Notes: a model not told the origin generated them from the letters alone. Shown: positions 35,870 to 48,316, counted from the first letter of the stretch. The stretch: 64,000 nt of DNA from Globodera rostochiensis (GCA_018350325.1 JAEVLN010000002.1:5811456-5875455); one strand, 5' to 3'. A program made the numbers and translations.

Positions 35870-36070
35870 ATGGTGTTCTCACACATGGAAATGAGAACGT
35901 CATTTACGGCGTCGACAGGCATCAATCTCCACGATTTTAATGAATTGTTAAATGGAAACAACGTTTGTATGTATAAAATAAAAATTAATGACTGCAAAAT
36001 TCTAAACATAGCAGCACAATATATCCATTCATATGTTTGTTACCCGTTTGCACAAACGCAAACAAATGTT
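35870..36070 (+). CDS. Candidate first exon, 67 residues, unidentified
   Basis: An ATG opens a frame of 67 codons (MVFSHMEMRTSFTASTGINL...) that stops exactly at an excellent donor, GTAAGTATTT, at 36071 in phase 0. A candidate partner is the terminal exon at 38956-39087, whose acceptor phase is also 0, but the intron would be 2.9 kb and other exons may intervene. The opposite strand of the island is also open, so strand is not certain. No family is recognised. Confidence 0.35.
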
Positions 36071-38955
36071 GTAAGTATTTATCATAAAATAATAATTTAA
36101 CTAAACATTACAAATTTATTTAAATTAAAGACATAAAACAAATGCAATTTAGAGAAATTTACGAAAAAAAATCTTTTAAACAAAAAAATAAATACAAATT
36201 TAAAGGGGGATTAATAACGAAGCAATGCAAATAAAATATATAATAAATATTCAGCAAAAAAGAAAGCACTAAAAAATGCCAACTAATGCACAATGCAATC
36301 GTCAAATAAATCGGAAAACGAACACTTTCGTTATAATTTGCAGAGATAAAAAACAAATATAGCAATCAAAATATTGAATTCAAGCATTGCCTAGCAAATC
36401 AATATACTGTGAATTTTTATTTATTAAAAACTATTTTTAGAATAAAGAATTTAATTATTTTTCAGAAAATACTTTATCAGCATTTAAATATAAGCACATA
36501 TGTATTGTGCACAATTACATGTACATTTTTAAACAAAGCATCAGTTTAGACCAGGGTGCGTATCAGGGTTAATTATACTAAAAAATTTGTGGGTTGCGGA
36601 ACGCGGAATTTGGCACCCAAAATGGTGACGCGGAATGCGGGCATTTGTAACTCTCTGATGCGTTTCCAAAATTCAAAGTTTCAATGCCTATGTTTATGTC
36701 TTTTTTTACCATTTTTTGGAGCATTTCTTAAGAAATTGAAATAAAATAAAAATGAAAATGCACCACTATTCGATTATTCCCAAAATATGCCCGCTAAATT
36801 AATGCAGGTGATTTAGCTAGCTAATAAGTAATAATCTTTTAATCATATAATTATTTAAATAATCCAATTTGTCTTCACTTTTAATAAATGATGAGGGTAC
36901 GATGCCAAATCCAAAATTCAACTTTCCCTCCCCGCCCATGAATTGCTTTTGTTTTTGTCTTATTTTATTAATGCCTTTTTTTATAATAGCCTCTATTTGG
37001 TCTCGCATTTATTTTATATTAAGTTAATACTTTTAATAATTGTTATAAAAAATTCATATAAAAAAAATTAAGCAATTTAGAAATGAAAAAGATTTGTTTA
37101 TTTACACTCAGCTTTTTAAAATATTGAATTAGAAGTATTGCTTATCAAAATGAAAAAACAGGCACTTTAATACAAAAAAAAAAAAAAATGTGTTATATAT
37201 TTAATTACCGGTAACCAGGAAACTAGACGGTGGTTTTATTTGACTAAGTAGAGTAAAAATCACATCAAAAATAAATTTAATTATTAAGCAGAGGCTATAA
37301 TAAAAAATCAATTGAATTGAGAAGTTAACCAAGTAAAAGTAAAAAAAAATCCAGTTAAAAACTTTATTCACAGGACTTTTGTAATGTTAATTGCTACTTT
37401 TAAATAAATCATTTCTTGAACTCCATAAATTATGCTTAAAATAAAATACGGTGGGCGGCTCCCTGCCCGTTAAAATCTGGCAAGAAGAAAACTTAAAAAG
37501 TTTTCATGAATATAATTAAAAAAAGCAGAATTTGTTCAATATTTAGATTTATTTTATTTTTTTAAAGGGCCGCTGCTGAAAAAAGACTGCCAGCGCCGTA
37601 ATGACTTGCTTCTAATGATGAACAACCTGAAGACATTGATTTTAAAAAAAACCAATCAAAACCAATGATAAACTAAAAAATAATATTAATATTTAAACCC
37701 AACTTCATGCGCGATAAAACAAACACCGTGGAAATCAAGAAACCCATTTAAACCAATAAAATATAATAAAATTTTATATTTCTTCTCATTGAATAATCAA
37801 GAAATTTTTTCAAACAAATAAAAAAATTTATAAATCAGTATTTATATAACTGAGTTGATTTACAAAAATTTATAAAAAAAGCGAATAACAACAAATTTAT
37901 TTATGAAAAAGATTACAATTTAAACATAATGAAAAATATAAAACTATTAAAATTAATCCAAAAATTACAATTAATGAGCAATAAAAGAAATTTAAACCTA
38001 AAAGCAAGGATATCATGGAAAAGATTCGTGGACACTAAGTGAGGACATCGCGCGCATAGAATTGATTTTAACGATGTGAATAAAATATTGAAACCCTATA
38101 AAAGCGGTATCCAATTGATAAAAAATATAAATAAAAGCACTAAAAATGGAAATCAAAAAGTAAAAAACAAAACTTTATTCAATTTTTAAATAATTTAAAA
38201 GTACGAAATGCCATGAAATAGCTTAAAACAATACGATATCAAGTCAAAATTCAAAATAAAAAAAGCTTTCCAGATTGATTGGTTAATCAACAAATCTGGG
38301 ACGCGAGAGTTATTGCGAATATCGTTGGCTCTACTTGAATTTTTAATAACTCACTAGACGAAGAATTCACAAAACAGCTTTCAAATTTAAACATCCCAAT
38401 TTTACATCTATAAATTTTATTAAGTTAGTAATTTATAGTTATAAACATTTAAACTTTAAATAATCAAATTCTGTGTAAATTTTCAAAAATTGGCTTTTAA
38501 TTTATTATTTAGAAAATATTAAAAATATTTTAATATTTATGATGTTGAGATTTTACATTCAAACCAAAATAAGCAGAATAGCGTGCTTTTAAAATAACAA
38601 ATTAAATAAATAACATGAAAATAAATTTTTCATTTATCAGATATAATTTAAAAACCTTTGTTTAATTTCGGTTATGTATTTGCTTTAAATAAAAAATACA
38701 AAAACTGTTGAAACGAGATCATAAATTAAAATTGTTGTGCTCTTTTGTTGTGCTCGAGCGCTAGATTGAATAATTAAAACATTTATTTTAATTAATTTCA
38801 ACAAACCCTTAAAATATTAATATTAAATAAATTTTTTTATCAGGTAATGGCAATTTAAAAAAAAATCAAAGATAAATATAACACATCTTAACATTGCGTT
38901 AATTCAAATATTAAATATAAATATTTGCCAAAAATATCTAATTTACCATTTGCAG
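36071..38955. other. AT-rich stretch, A-skewed on +, exon-like islands
   Basis: Mixed-composition islands at 36580-36700, 37445-37490, 37570-37625, 38030-38080 and 38270-38350. The last follows gctttccag and reads IDWLINKSGTRELLRISLAL to a TAG, so it may be a terminal exon. None can be joined into a gene with confidence. Confidence 0.35.
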
Positions 38956-39087
38956 GACGATTTGACCAAAATTTGCTTACGTGATTTGCCGATTGCGCTT
39001 TTCATTTGTCTTCGTAATGTTTTACCAACTTTGGGTTATCCACGGACTTTATCTGGCTTGGTCTTACTTTGTTTTTCTTCTAAATAA
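38956..39087 (+). CDS. Candidate terminal exon, 43 residues, unidentified
   Basis: A good acceptor (tttaccatttgcag) is followed in phase 0 by 43 codons to TAA, reading DDLTKICLRDLPIALFICLR and ending in CFSSK. Codon use is balanced. It could follow the candidate exon at 35870-36070. No family is recognised. Confidence 0.35.
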   Translation, partial: DDLTKICLRDLPIALFICLRNVLPTLGYPRTLSGLVLLCFSSK

Positions 39088-42000
39088 AGAAAAAACGATA
39101 AAATAATAACAACTAAAATAAATTTAAAAAAATATTTTAATAAAGAAATAATAACTTGAATAAAACAATTAAAAGTGGAGAGAAGAAAGCGACGGTAAAC
39201 CACCGCAAATACATTCAATTATACACAGACAATTACCTTTAAGAATATAGGCATCTATAAATAAATTAACAAATATATATTGCATGCATTAACTGCGCAA
39301 CGAAAGAAATCAAGAAATGTGAGAACATGACATAATTGTGCAAAAATATCGCCCAAAAGGAATTCGTCTAATATCAATAATATATTTAAATTGTTAAAAG
39401 TTCTTTATAAAAAAACAACTCACATTAATTGACCCCAAGAAAAATAAACCCAAGGAAAATCTGATAAAAAAGATAAAAATAAAACACACAACTAATTAAA
39501 TGTTTGGAAATATACTTATTGCCATAAAACAAATAAAAGCGGCGGCATGGCGATTAAGATGGCAGCACTGGCAAATCACCCAGAATCATCAACAAATAGG
39601 GCACCTCGCGTGTTCTAAATTTGTATTTAATCACATATAATTTTTCTTAATTTTATACCAAAAAATCAATATTATTGGGTATAAACCTTAAATAATCGTT
39701 TTTTGAAAATTAAAAATAACAAGGTTAAAATATATGTAAAGTGATTGAATGAATGAATGATGTCCCAAGTAAAAAACAATTATTTCATTTAATAGTTAAA
39801 ATAACTAATTAAATGCTATAAAAAATTTATTGGAATAAAAAACAAAATATATTTAGTATAAAAAATAAATAAAACTTACGATGTTAACATAATAATGGTT
39901 CTTTTCTGTTATGCTAATAAATTAATAATATAGCATAATATATATAAATACTAAAAAAATGAAAAAGTGTAAATAAAATTTTTAAAAAATTAAATTTAAA
40001 TTAACATAAACAAAAAAAAATTGTTTATAAAGTTATTTTCATTAGAATAACTATTAAGATTAAATTATGCAAACTACGAGATTTCCTGTTTTTTTGTAAT
40101 AAATTATCTTAAAGAATTTAAAGAACAATTTTTAATTTATATATTAAAAATAAAAATAAAAAATCCCCCAAAGCGGCAAAGACACTTTCCCAAAACTCCT
40201 CCCAGAAAAGGCCGCAGCCAAAACAAAATGTAAAGAGAAGTACGCTATGGCGAAATATTTGCCGGTAACCTTTTTATCGTAATGAGAAAAGTACTACATT
40301 AAATGTGAATGAGTGAATGAAAAAATTCAAAATATTTAAGTCTAAAGACAAAAATTAAATTAACTAAGGCATGCAAATAAAAAATTTTGAAATTTACAAA
40401 AATAAGAATAGACATTTATTTAAATGGCAAAAGAGCGGCTATCGCAAAAAAAATGCAAAAGTGTCAATAAAATTTAAACCAAAAATAAATTAAAAAACAA
40501 AAGACGAAGTAATTGATAAATTTACAAATCAGCTGATACAAAATTCAAAGCGAAATTATAACAAATAAATCATAAAGTAAAAAATTAAATTCTCATATAG
40601 CAAATTATGCGTAAAATAAGAGGAATCTATAAAAATAAATTGGGTTAAAATTAATAACAACAATGATTTTTATAAATATTGTTTTACAACACATACAAAA
40701 TAAGAGATACCAGTTTTTAAACTTGCAATAAAAATCCCATTTTTACATTCAAACTTTTGAAGGAGTGCTTGAAATACGCATAATTTAAAACGATTAATGC
40801 GAGTAAACTGCCTTAAAATAAAAGTAACAAAGAAAAAATATCGTTGGTGTTGCATATGCCAATATCCTCCAAAAATGATTTGTACGGTTGATTTATTCAG
40901 GAATGGCGCATTGATGCATGCTAATCGGTACGAACGAGCGAGGTGATGATCGAGCAACTACGTAGTGTTTTTAAAAAGAAAATTTACATTGAATGAAAAG
41001 ATCTTCTTTTATACAGCAATTTACAATATGTGCAACGTAAAATCAAAAATCAAAACAAATATTCAAATTTCGATTATTTTACAAACCATGCCTGGATAGC
41101 AAAGCCAAATATCGTGCACAACACGATAAATCAGCTAAAATGGTTCTCTTCTTATTTTTAATAGCATCAGTGTGAGCATAGATTTGCCAAAAAAAAAAAT
41201 TCTAAAATCAAAAGTTAATTCAATTGGATAATTGAAGCAACTTTTGATCATTAAAATATATTGTTGAAAAAATTTTGTGAATAATTTTAATTTAAAATGT
41301 TACATAACATACTAGGTATTTTAAAAACATCTCCTTAATTTAATAAAAAATAATACTTAAAAACTTAGCCTCCTTGTTAAAAGTATTATTAAGCATTCAT
41401 TATAATTAACAAACATTAGTCAAAAATGTTTGTTGGAAAATCTGTTTCTTATTTAGATGAAAAAAATAAATAAATAATGAGACTAAATAAATTTAAAGTG
41501 TTGTTTTAATAATTATATTGCACCGCTAAATGGTTAAAGACGAGCGTTGAAAAATGTTGTCTATGATCAAATATAATACCAATGCACTCGTGTTTTAAAC
41601 ATATTAAAATTTAAAGATAAAGAACTAATTATGTTTTCCAGAAATTACTTCAGTTTCTGAAACTTCAAACCAGGCATGTCCGTAATTAAAGCTCGAAAAT
41701 TCGTTAAAGCAAATAATAAAATATTTATACACCTCTGTTGATTAATTATCGAAGTAATTTGCCTTTGTCTTATTGCACATCCTAGAAAAAGCAGTGTTCT
41801 CACCGTCCTTGCAAATTATAAATATTATTAAGTTTTTGCTAAATTAGACGTTTTAAAAAATACCAAAAAAACAAAAATAAAGATTTGAGCATTGCTTAAG
41901 AGCGAAAAAAATAAAATTTGGATAAGATGATCAAACATATAATAAATTTTAAACCTCTAAAAATTTATATTTGATTAACTATTAATAAGTACTATTTCCA

Positions 42001-43901
42001 AAAGAAATTTACATTGCCGGACAGGATGGCATTGTATGAACGCATCATCTTCTTGTAAACCAAAAAAATATAACATTATTACAAGGTTTATTGTGTTACA
42101 TAATTTATGAGATAAAATATAAGTAAAATTAATTTTAACGACAATCCGTCAGCAATATGAAAGAAGTAAAAGTATTAAATCATTAATTACTAATATTATT
42201 TGACTTATAACATTTAAAGAGGTATGGTGAAACCACCATTAAATATAAAGTTAAACTGAATAATAAAAATACGGAAATCGACAACACATAAGCTATTCAT
42301 CGACAATTTATATCATAAAAGTAGTTAACGTTCATAAAGCCTATAAAGCAAAAGTCGGCCAAATAAATTATATTACTGCAAAAAATTTTATGCTAAAATA
42401 ATTATGTTGAGAAAAACTTGATTAAAAATTTTTTAATACAATTTTCTGAATAAATAAACTAAAAAAAGAACTAGACGTGCTCGGGGTAATAACGGTGTGT
42501 TTGTTGGTAGGTGGAGAGGGGCTTTGCTTTTGGCTCCTGTTTCTAGTGGGTTTCAACTATTTCATTTTTACTTTTTTATATTTCGATATAACTAAATTTC
42601 TCTCCCCTTAATATTTCACTTCAACCATTGGGATGAACTACTGCAGTTTACACCACAAATTCGTTATCACTTTCGTTACTATTGCTGTCTTCCCATAAGC
42701 TCTCCCTTTTGCACACAATTTCGCCTTCAACTTTTTTTGCTGAATTACATTATATATAAATTATTTTTAAAAATTTAAAATGTAATTTTTTAAATTTTTG
42801 CTGAAAATTGATCATACCATAACTTGGATCAGTTTTGATTGGAAAAAGTCAAACTTTTTTTTTGTTCGACTCAGCTCGATTAGCTTAGTATAAATAATAG
42901 TGATTTCACTGCTTATGGCAAAATTCATACATTCATTTTTCCACCCCAAGCAAATTTGTGTGTATGGTTAGGCCCCAATTCGACCTTCAACCTGAACCAA
43001 ACCCGGCAAATGGTACATAATTTTGAAGCCCACACCTAGGCGCTCTCTTACCACAAAACCAGCCCGTTCCTCTACCCAAAATTTTCGCCATAAAAGTTGG
43101 CGCAAAAAAAAAATAAATTTTCCAACTTCAATTAGTAATAACTTACACTGATAATTTTTGCGTTCATATGAAATGTAGAAAAATAAAGGATTACAAATAA
43201 TTCAAATTACAATAAAAATTGAATTTAGTTATGTTAATGAAATGTTGAATGCAACTTTTCGAATAAATTTTAGTAATATTGAAAAATGAAAGTCGGATAA
43301 TTAAGAAAAATCTTCGCATTGTATAAGTAATACCAAAATTAATTACAATAAAAAAACATCTTAAAACATAATAATGGCAGACATTGATTTGGGCAATTGG
43401 AACGTGTATATTCCGTAACAGTGCCAATGTTGACCTAAAACAACAAAAACTTAAGTGGGATCACACTTCAAGTTTATGAAACAGACCTTTCAGCAAGGGT
43501 TCAATATCGCAATTTAAAGACTGATTAACATACTAAAATATGGATTGACGCATTTCAAAATATAACATCTGAAGATAAGATGTATCAAAGTTAATTAAAT
43601 TAAATATAAAGAAGTTATTCGCCTATAACTAAGGTAGGTATATTAATTTCCTAGTATTGATTTAGTCTCAAAAATGGCAACATATGGATTTATATGGACT
43701 AAAAGTCGTCTAATCCTAAAATTTCAAAATGGATGCTATTTTTGGCTTCTTTCGTCAAACCCCGTTTGTAAAAAATACATGTAAATACATGAAAATCCCA
43801 TCTCGACTTATCATGAAAAAAGGCTTTCAAAAAATAAATAAAGTCAACCCATAAATTTATTAAATAAATACACCATTGCCATTATATTCCAAACTTTGCA
43901 G
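39088..43901. other. AT-rich stretch, A-skewed on +, exon-like islands
   Basis: Islands at 39540-39615 (short + ORF MAIKMAALANHPESSTNRAP...), 40160-40265, 40670-40957 (open on both strands for 50-95 codons), 41770-41820, 42010-42060 and 42480-43110. The 41281-41500 segment is the duplicate of 2680-2890. No complete gene was resolved. Confidence 0.35.
41281..41500 (+). repeat. Dispersed duplicate of 2680-2890
   Basis: This is the second copy of the repeat described at 2680, in the same orientation, sharing aacaaacattag, ggaaaatctgttt and aataatgagactaaataa. Non-coding. Confidence 0.7.
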
Positions 43902-43988
43902 GGCCGACAGCAAAACCTGCACGAGCCCAGACAGAAATTTGCGGAGAAAATAAATTTTAAAACACTAAAAGCAACTCTTGAAATTTAA
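43902..43988 (+). CDS. Candidate terminal exon, 28 residues, unidentified
   Basis: A strong acceptor (tattccaaactttgcag) is followed in phase 0 by GRQQNLHEPRQKFAEKINFK and a short tail to TAA. Composition is polar and codon use balanced. No upstream exon was identified. Confidence 0.35.
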   Translation, partial: GRQQNLHEPRQKFAEKINFKTLKATLEI

Positions 43989-45452
43989 TATATAAAATCA
44001 AACTTTAATAAATATATAAATAAAACATTCACGAAACTTCAAACAAAACAACTACAAAATATAAATTAATTGTTGACTATTTAAAATTCTCACATGATCA
44101 ACCCTTTTTTTCAATCTAACCAAATTCTCATACTTTCAAAAACAACTTTTATAATAAATTTTATTAAACCCGAACAAAAATTAATAAAACATAAAAAACC
44201 AGAATAAAGCAAAACTATCGCCAATCGACTTCGCGGTGCGATTTGCTTACAAGCCAGCTATAGCAACAAGAACCTTAGGTCAGTAAATGAGAGATGAGTG
44301 AATAGTTATTTAAGACTGAAAAAATGAAGTTATGTTGATTTCCAATTATAAATGAATGATTTTTTTAATTTAAATTTAAATTAAAATAAAGTACAAACAA
44401 AATAAGATTATACATTTTACTTAAAACAGAAAACAATATCATGAAGAAATAGCAAAATTTTATCAACCAAAAACATGATCAAAAATATATTTGAAAATGC
44501 CGAATTTCCAAAAACTTCACAACAAATGTTATTCAAATGCTAATGCTAATAGCACCATCAAATTTAGCAGAATAAAAAAAAGCAAACAATTTGATTTCAA
44601 AATAAATCACAATGGCAGGCAATAAATAATACATATTAAAAAATTTATTTTAAAAGAAATTGAATATACACTTCACTAAAATATTATAAATTTATATATT
44701 TATATAGAGTAACTGATCTTAAAAACCCTATTAAATAAGAAAATATTTATTAGGATAATTTATGATAACATTTTAATATACTTATGACCCCAAATTAATT
44801 CCAATAGAATTATGATAAAACCAGTAAAAAAAGTTTATGAATGAAATTGCATAACAAGCTGCAGAAATAAAGATGTTTTAATACCCTTTAAACTGGATCT
44901 TAATATTAAATCGAATTAAATTGTTTTCTCGACTTGATTTTCCTATTTAATATAAAAAAATATGTAAATTAAATTTAAAGCTGATTATGGAAAAACACAA
45001 GTCGCTAGCGACCGAGTGTTTTTAAAATCAGCCTAAAAGAAGAGTTCCATATTACAGTTACAAATAATAAATTACATTACAGGCAATAATACAATTGAAA
45101 GTATTTTTATTAGTCTGCTTTAAAATAATTTGAATAATAATGCAATGCGGAAAGATTCTCCAACATAATTTAGGCGATTTCATTGTGGTCGCTTAGCGTT
45201 TTGAAAAAAGTTTTAAATATATAAAATTTATAGAATTTGGTATAAAGAAGTCCCAACAAACTTAATAATTGCAAAAAATATAAATTTGGATATAACTATT
45301 CTTGTACAACCATAGCATTGTTGCCAATTATGCCCAGTCGACTTGAACAAATTTGTTATAGCGAAATTTATTAAATTAAAAATTAAATTTAATTACTAAA
45401 ATTGTCTAAATTATAAAACCACATTTAAACAGGATTTTAAACTATTATTTAG
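43989..45452. other. AT-rich spacer with a possible upstream exon
   Basis: An island at 44212-44283 reads TIANRLRGAICLQASYSNKN and ends with a donor GTAAATGAG in phase 0, matching the acceptor phase of the exon at 45453. A perfect 12-base palindrome GTCGCTAGCGAC lies at 45001-45012. The rest is AT-rich. Confidence 0.35.
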
Positions 45453-45692
45453 TGTTTGTCGCGCATAAAAAACTACAATCTGTCAAAAAATATATCACGA
45501 TCAGTGTTTTTTTTTTATAAAATTAAGCGATTTATTCCGTTGGATAAAATTCGATTTAACACTATGATGGATGCCCTGTTGGGCCATGCTGTGCCGAGCC
45601 ATATGTTAAAAAAGCTGGAGCAGCTCGCAAACGTAAAACTACGGCCGTCACTTTCTTCCGACATCTTTAAACTAATAATGCGTACCAACTAA
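45453..45692 (+). CDS. Terminal exon of an unidentified gene, 79 residues
   Basis: An acceptor (aactattatttag) precedes 79 codons in phase 0 ending in TAA. The second half (MMDALLGHAVPSHMLKKLEQ... to MRTN) has clearly coding-like codon use and an amphipathic helical pattern. Its spacing of small, leucine and proline residues is faintly like MOZART-type spindle proteins, but that is a guess from pattern only. An upstream exon may be at 44212-44283, and a start at the internal ATG pair (45576) is possible. Confidence 0.55.
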   Translation, partial: CLSRIKNYNLSKNISRSVFFFYKIKRFIPLDKIRFNTMMDALLGHAVPSHMLKKLEQLANVKLRPSLSSDIFKLIMRTN

Positions 45693-46037
45693 TTATATCG
45701 ATCATCAACCACCAAAACCAGAACAACCCACACAATTTTCAAGCCCTTAATAATATTAAATAACGGATATTCCATTTAAAATATTTACCCAGACATAAGC
45801 TTCACCAAAAATTAATACATAATTCAGAAATTCATTATAAATCAACAATTAGCGAGTTAATATATTAATAAAAATTGTGCAAAGACAATTATATAACAAA
45901 AAACCTCTGAAATTCCACCAACAAGCAAATTAAAATAAATAAGGAAAACCCAACAATAGAATCAAAAATCTCAATTCGAGGTTAACGAGATTTCGATCGA
46001 GAATCTCGATTGGTCCGTGCTCTGCGTCTTCTTCTTC
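45693..46037. other. Convergent intergenic spacer
   Basis: AT-rich 3' flanks of the + exon at 45453 and the minus-strand gene at 46038. A small palindromic run (aatctcaattcgag ... ctcgat) lies at 45967-46010. No gene. Confidence 0.5.
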
Positions 46038-47366
46038 TTACGATGAACTGTCTGTTTCGGACACAACTTTATCCTTCAAAGCTGGCATATTGTCGGTTTT
46101 TGGCATTGTGCCCATTTTACGAACTGATATTCCTTGCTGCTTATCCGTTGCTCTGTGTTCATCTTCTTCTTCCGATAAATTGTCTGTTTCGGACACAACA
46201 TTTTTACCCTTCAAAATTGGCATAGTGTCGTTTTTTGGCATTATGCGCATTTTGCGAACTGATCTTCCTTGCTGCTTATCTGTTGCTCTGCTGCTGCTAT
46301 CACGTCCTGACAAACTGTACTTTTTTGAATTCCAGATTGTCTGATTATTGCTGGGTTTGTTTGCATTCATTTTGTCTTTTCCCTTCCCAGTTGGCATTCT
46401 TTTTAGTTCTGTATAGAATGTAGGGTGGCACCGGGACCGGGACCAGTACTGAACCGGACTGAAATTTAGACCCCGGGTTTTTCAAGTTCCATTATAAATG
46501 TCCCTGGTTTTTTCCAAAATGTTTTTTTTTGTCAATACTCCGGTTTTTTGACTGGGACTAATTTGGTCCCGATCCCGGTTTTTCCCAAAAGTCCCGGTTC
46601 CGTGCCACCCCAATAGAATGTCTTGTATTACGCTTGTCCATTTTGCTAGTGCTTGTGTTGCTGCTACTGCTGTTACTGCTACTTTCTGACAAACTGGAGA
46701 TTTTCTGGATCCTTTGTGGCCAAATGGGCTTATTTTTGTAATTGCTTGGCATGCCATACTTCTCATAATTCTCGTTCACTCTATTTTTCCCATGCTCCTC
46801 TGGCGTATTGTCAATTTCTGGAATAGTATCCTCCTCACCATCAGTGCACTCGCGCTGTTGTTTCGTAAACTAAAAATCTGTGATTATTAGACGTGAACTT
46901 CTTTGTGATGAGAACGATTTGATCACATGCCACAATAAGCATATGCTACTTTTTTAAAGAAATGTGCTGTTATTGAAAGCCTTTGATCATTAATAAAATA
47001 AAAGGTACTTTTTAAAGCAAAAAATGTCGAGAATTATTTAAAAAACGTGTTTTTGTGGTAAAATCTTACTAAATTTGGTCAACATTTTGGTCAATTTTAT
47101 TACCCTTATACAAACAAAGCACTTGCCTTTCGCATGCCCTGTTTATATCTGTTAAAGCCCGGGCTGCTGCTGTTGCTACTTTCTGGGCGAACACTCTTTT
47201 TTGAACCTCTTTTTGGCGTTTTGCATTTTTCTGGGTTTCTGTTTGGCGTACTGTTTTCCCCTTGACTGCTGTTGTAATACACGGAAGGATTCCTGTCCGA
47301 CTCTTCTGAGCGCCTGACTGACGCTGATCGACGACTGTGCCGCATAGACGGAGCCGGATTTTGCAT
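46038..47366 (-). CDS. Ser/Lys-rich disordered protein with 45-residue repeats
   Basis: Exons 47366-47127, 46869-46632 and 46408-46038 join in phases 0 and 1 to give 282 residues. Intron 1 has a GC donor (AAAG|GCAAGT), the only choice that keeps the frame open. Intron 2 (223 bases) is almost wholly a hAT-like MITE. Exon 1 is basic and serine-rich (RRSASVRRSEES, KCKTPKRGSKKSVR). Exon 2 has an acidic run and a poly-serine tract. Exon 3 holds two copies of a 45-residue repeat, RATDKQQGxSVRKM...MPxLKxKxVVSETD. The second is cut short by TAA where the first reads EEEDEH, a G-to-T change. Low complexity suggests a disordered, perhaps nuclear protein; the family is not recognised. Confidence 0.7.
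46422..46612 (+). mobile_element. hAT-like MITE (~191 bp) filling an intron
   Basis: The inverted ends are AGGGTGGCACCGGGACCGGG at left and the inverse of TGGGGTGGCACGGAACCGGG at right, close to the (C/T)AGGGGTGGCA ends common in hAT elements. ATAGAATG is duplicated on both sides (46413-46420 and 46613-46620, the match extending to a ninth base T). The intron of the host gene (46409-46631) is this element plus both target copies and only about 15 further bases. Confidence 0.9.
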
Positions 47367-47860
47367 TTCTGGCTCGCAGTTACTAATTTGTTAAACTCGT
47401 TTTATATTTCAAACATTGAATGAGTGCCCAGTTTAAAGCGCTCCATCTCTTTTTTCAAACCAATAAAAAGTTAAAACAAAAGGTTAGACTCCGATCCCGT
47501 TTGTTTGATTCTAAGCCCTCAGGGTCAGGGTTTAAATCGCCAATATATGTTCTTCCAATGATATAATGAGGGCCCGGATTTTTAGCTGCTAAAAATACTA
47601 AAATAGGTACCTAAATAGGTGGTTAAAAAGCCCAAAATAGGTGCTAAAAACTGCAAAATAGGTACTAAAAAGTGGCAAAATTTAGGGGGTGCAAGTTGGC
47701 CAAAATTTTTTTTATTAATAAACAACTTTTTTTCCTAAAAGAAATAACACAAATTCATATTTATAGTTAAAATTTTCGAAAATGTTAAAATTTATCAAAA
47801 TCTCTTTTTTTTAGCAGTGCATTTTTGATCAAAAAATGGGGGTTATTGAGATCCCGCCCA
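47367..47860. other. Spacer with an ataggt word repeat
   Basis: At 47590-47700 short direct repeats of aaaataggt(a/g)ctaaaaa occur. Related text appears at 17577-17630 and 51300-51375 (gactaaa-ccccaaaaagtggcaaaatag), so this is a small dispersed repeat family. No gene. Confidence 0.5.
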
Positions 47861-48221
47861 TATGCCCGACTTATTTCTCCCGATTGTTAGACATCCCAGC
47901 GGAGTTGGTGCCCTCTTGTGCCCCAAAATTTGCGGTTAATCGGCAAATAATTTTAAATCAAAAACTTTTATTTTGGCCTTACTGAAAAGTGCCCCAACTG
48001 CGATTGTCGGCTTCATGAGTTCCTCTGGCATTGTCATTTGCCGGTGGAACCGCCGTCATACGCATCACATGCAATAAATAGGAAAATCGTTCAATATTCT
48101 GCGCAATAATTTCTTGTCTCTGAAAATGGGATTGGCAAATCTTCTGAATTGGAAAATAACGAATTGTTGCCCTCTAGGGTTGAGTAAATTTGTAGCTGTT
48201 TTCTGATCCGGAATTTAGCAT
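47861..48221 (-). CDS. Partial gene with an in-frame TAG, unidentified
   Basis: An ATG at 48221 opens 15 codons (MLNSGSENSYKFTQP) to a TAG at 48176-48174. The same frame then runs 63 more codons (RATIRYFPIQKICQSHFQRQ ... RGTHEADNRSWGTF) to an excellent donor, CA|GTAAGG, at 47982. Either CCCTAG is a splice acceptor and the ATG piece is irrelevant, or a glutamine codon has become TAG. A plausible last exon begins after cacaagag at about 47916 in matching phase and ends in TAA near 47850. Codon use is clearly coding. No family is recognised. The upstream intron or promoter contains the fold-back element. Confidence 0.5.
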
Positions 48222-48316
48222 TTTTTTATTGCTTGTTTGTTTTAAAAATTATAACAAAATTTAAAAATTTAATTTTAACACATCTTTAATCGGTGTACCT
48301 TTTGGTATCGAAACAC

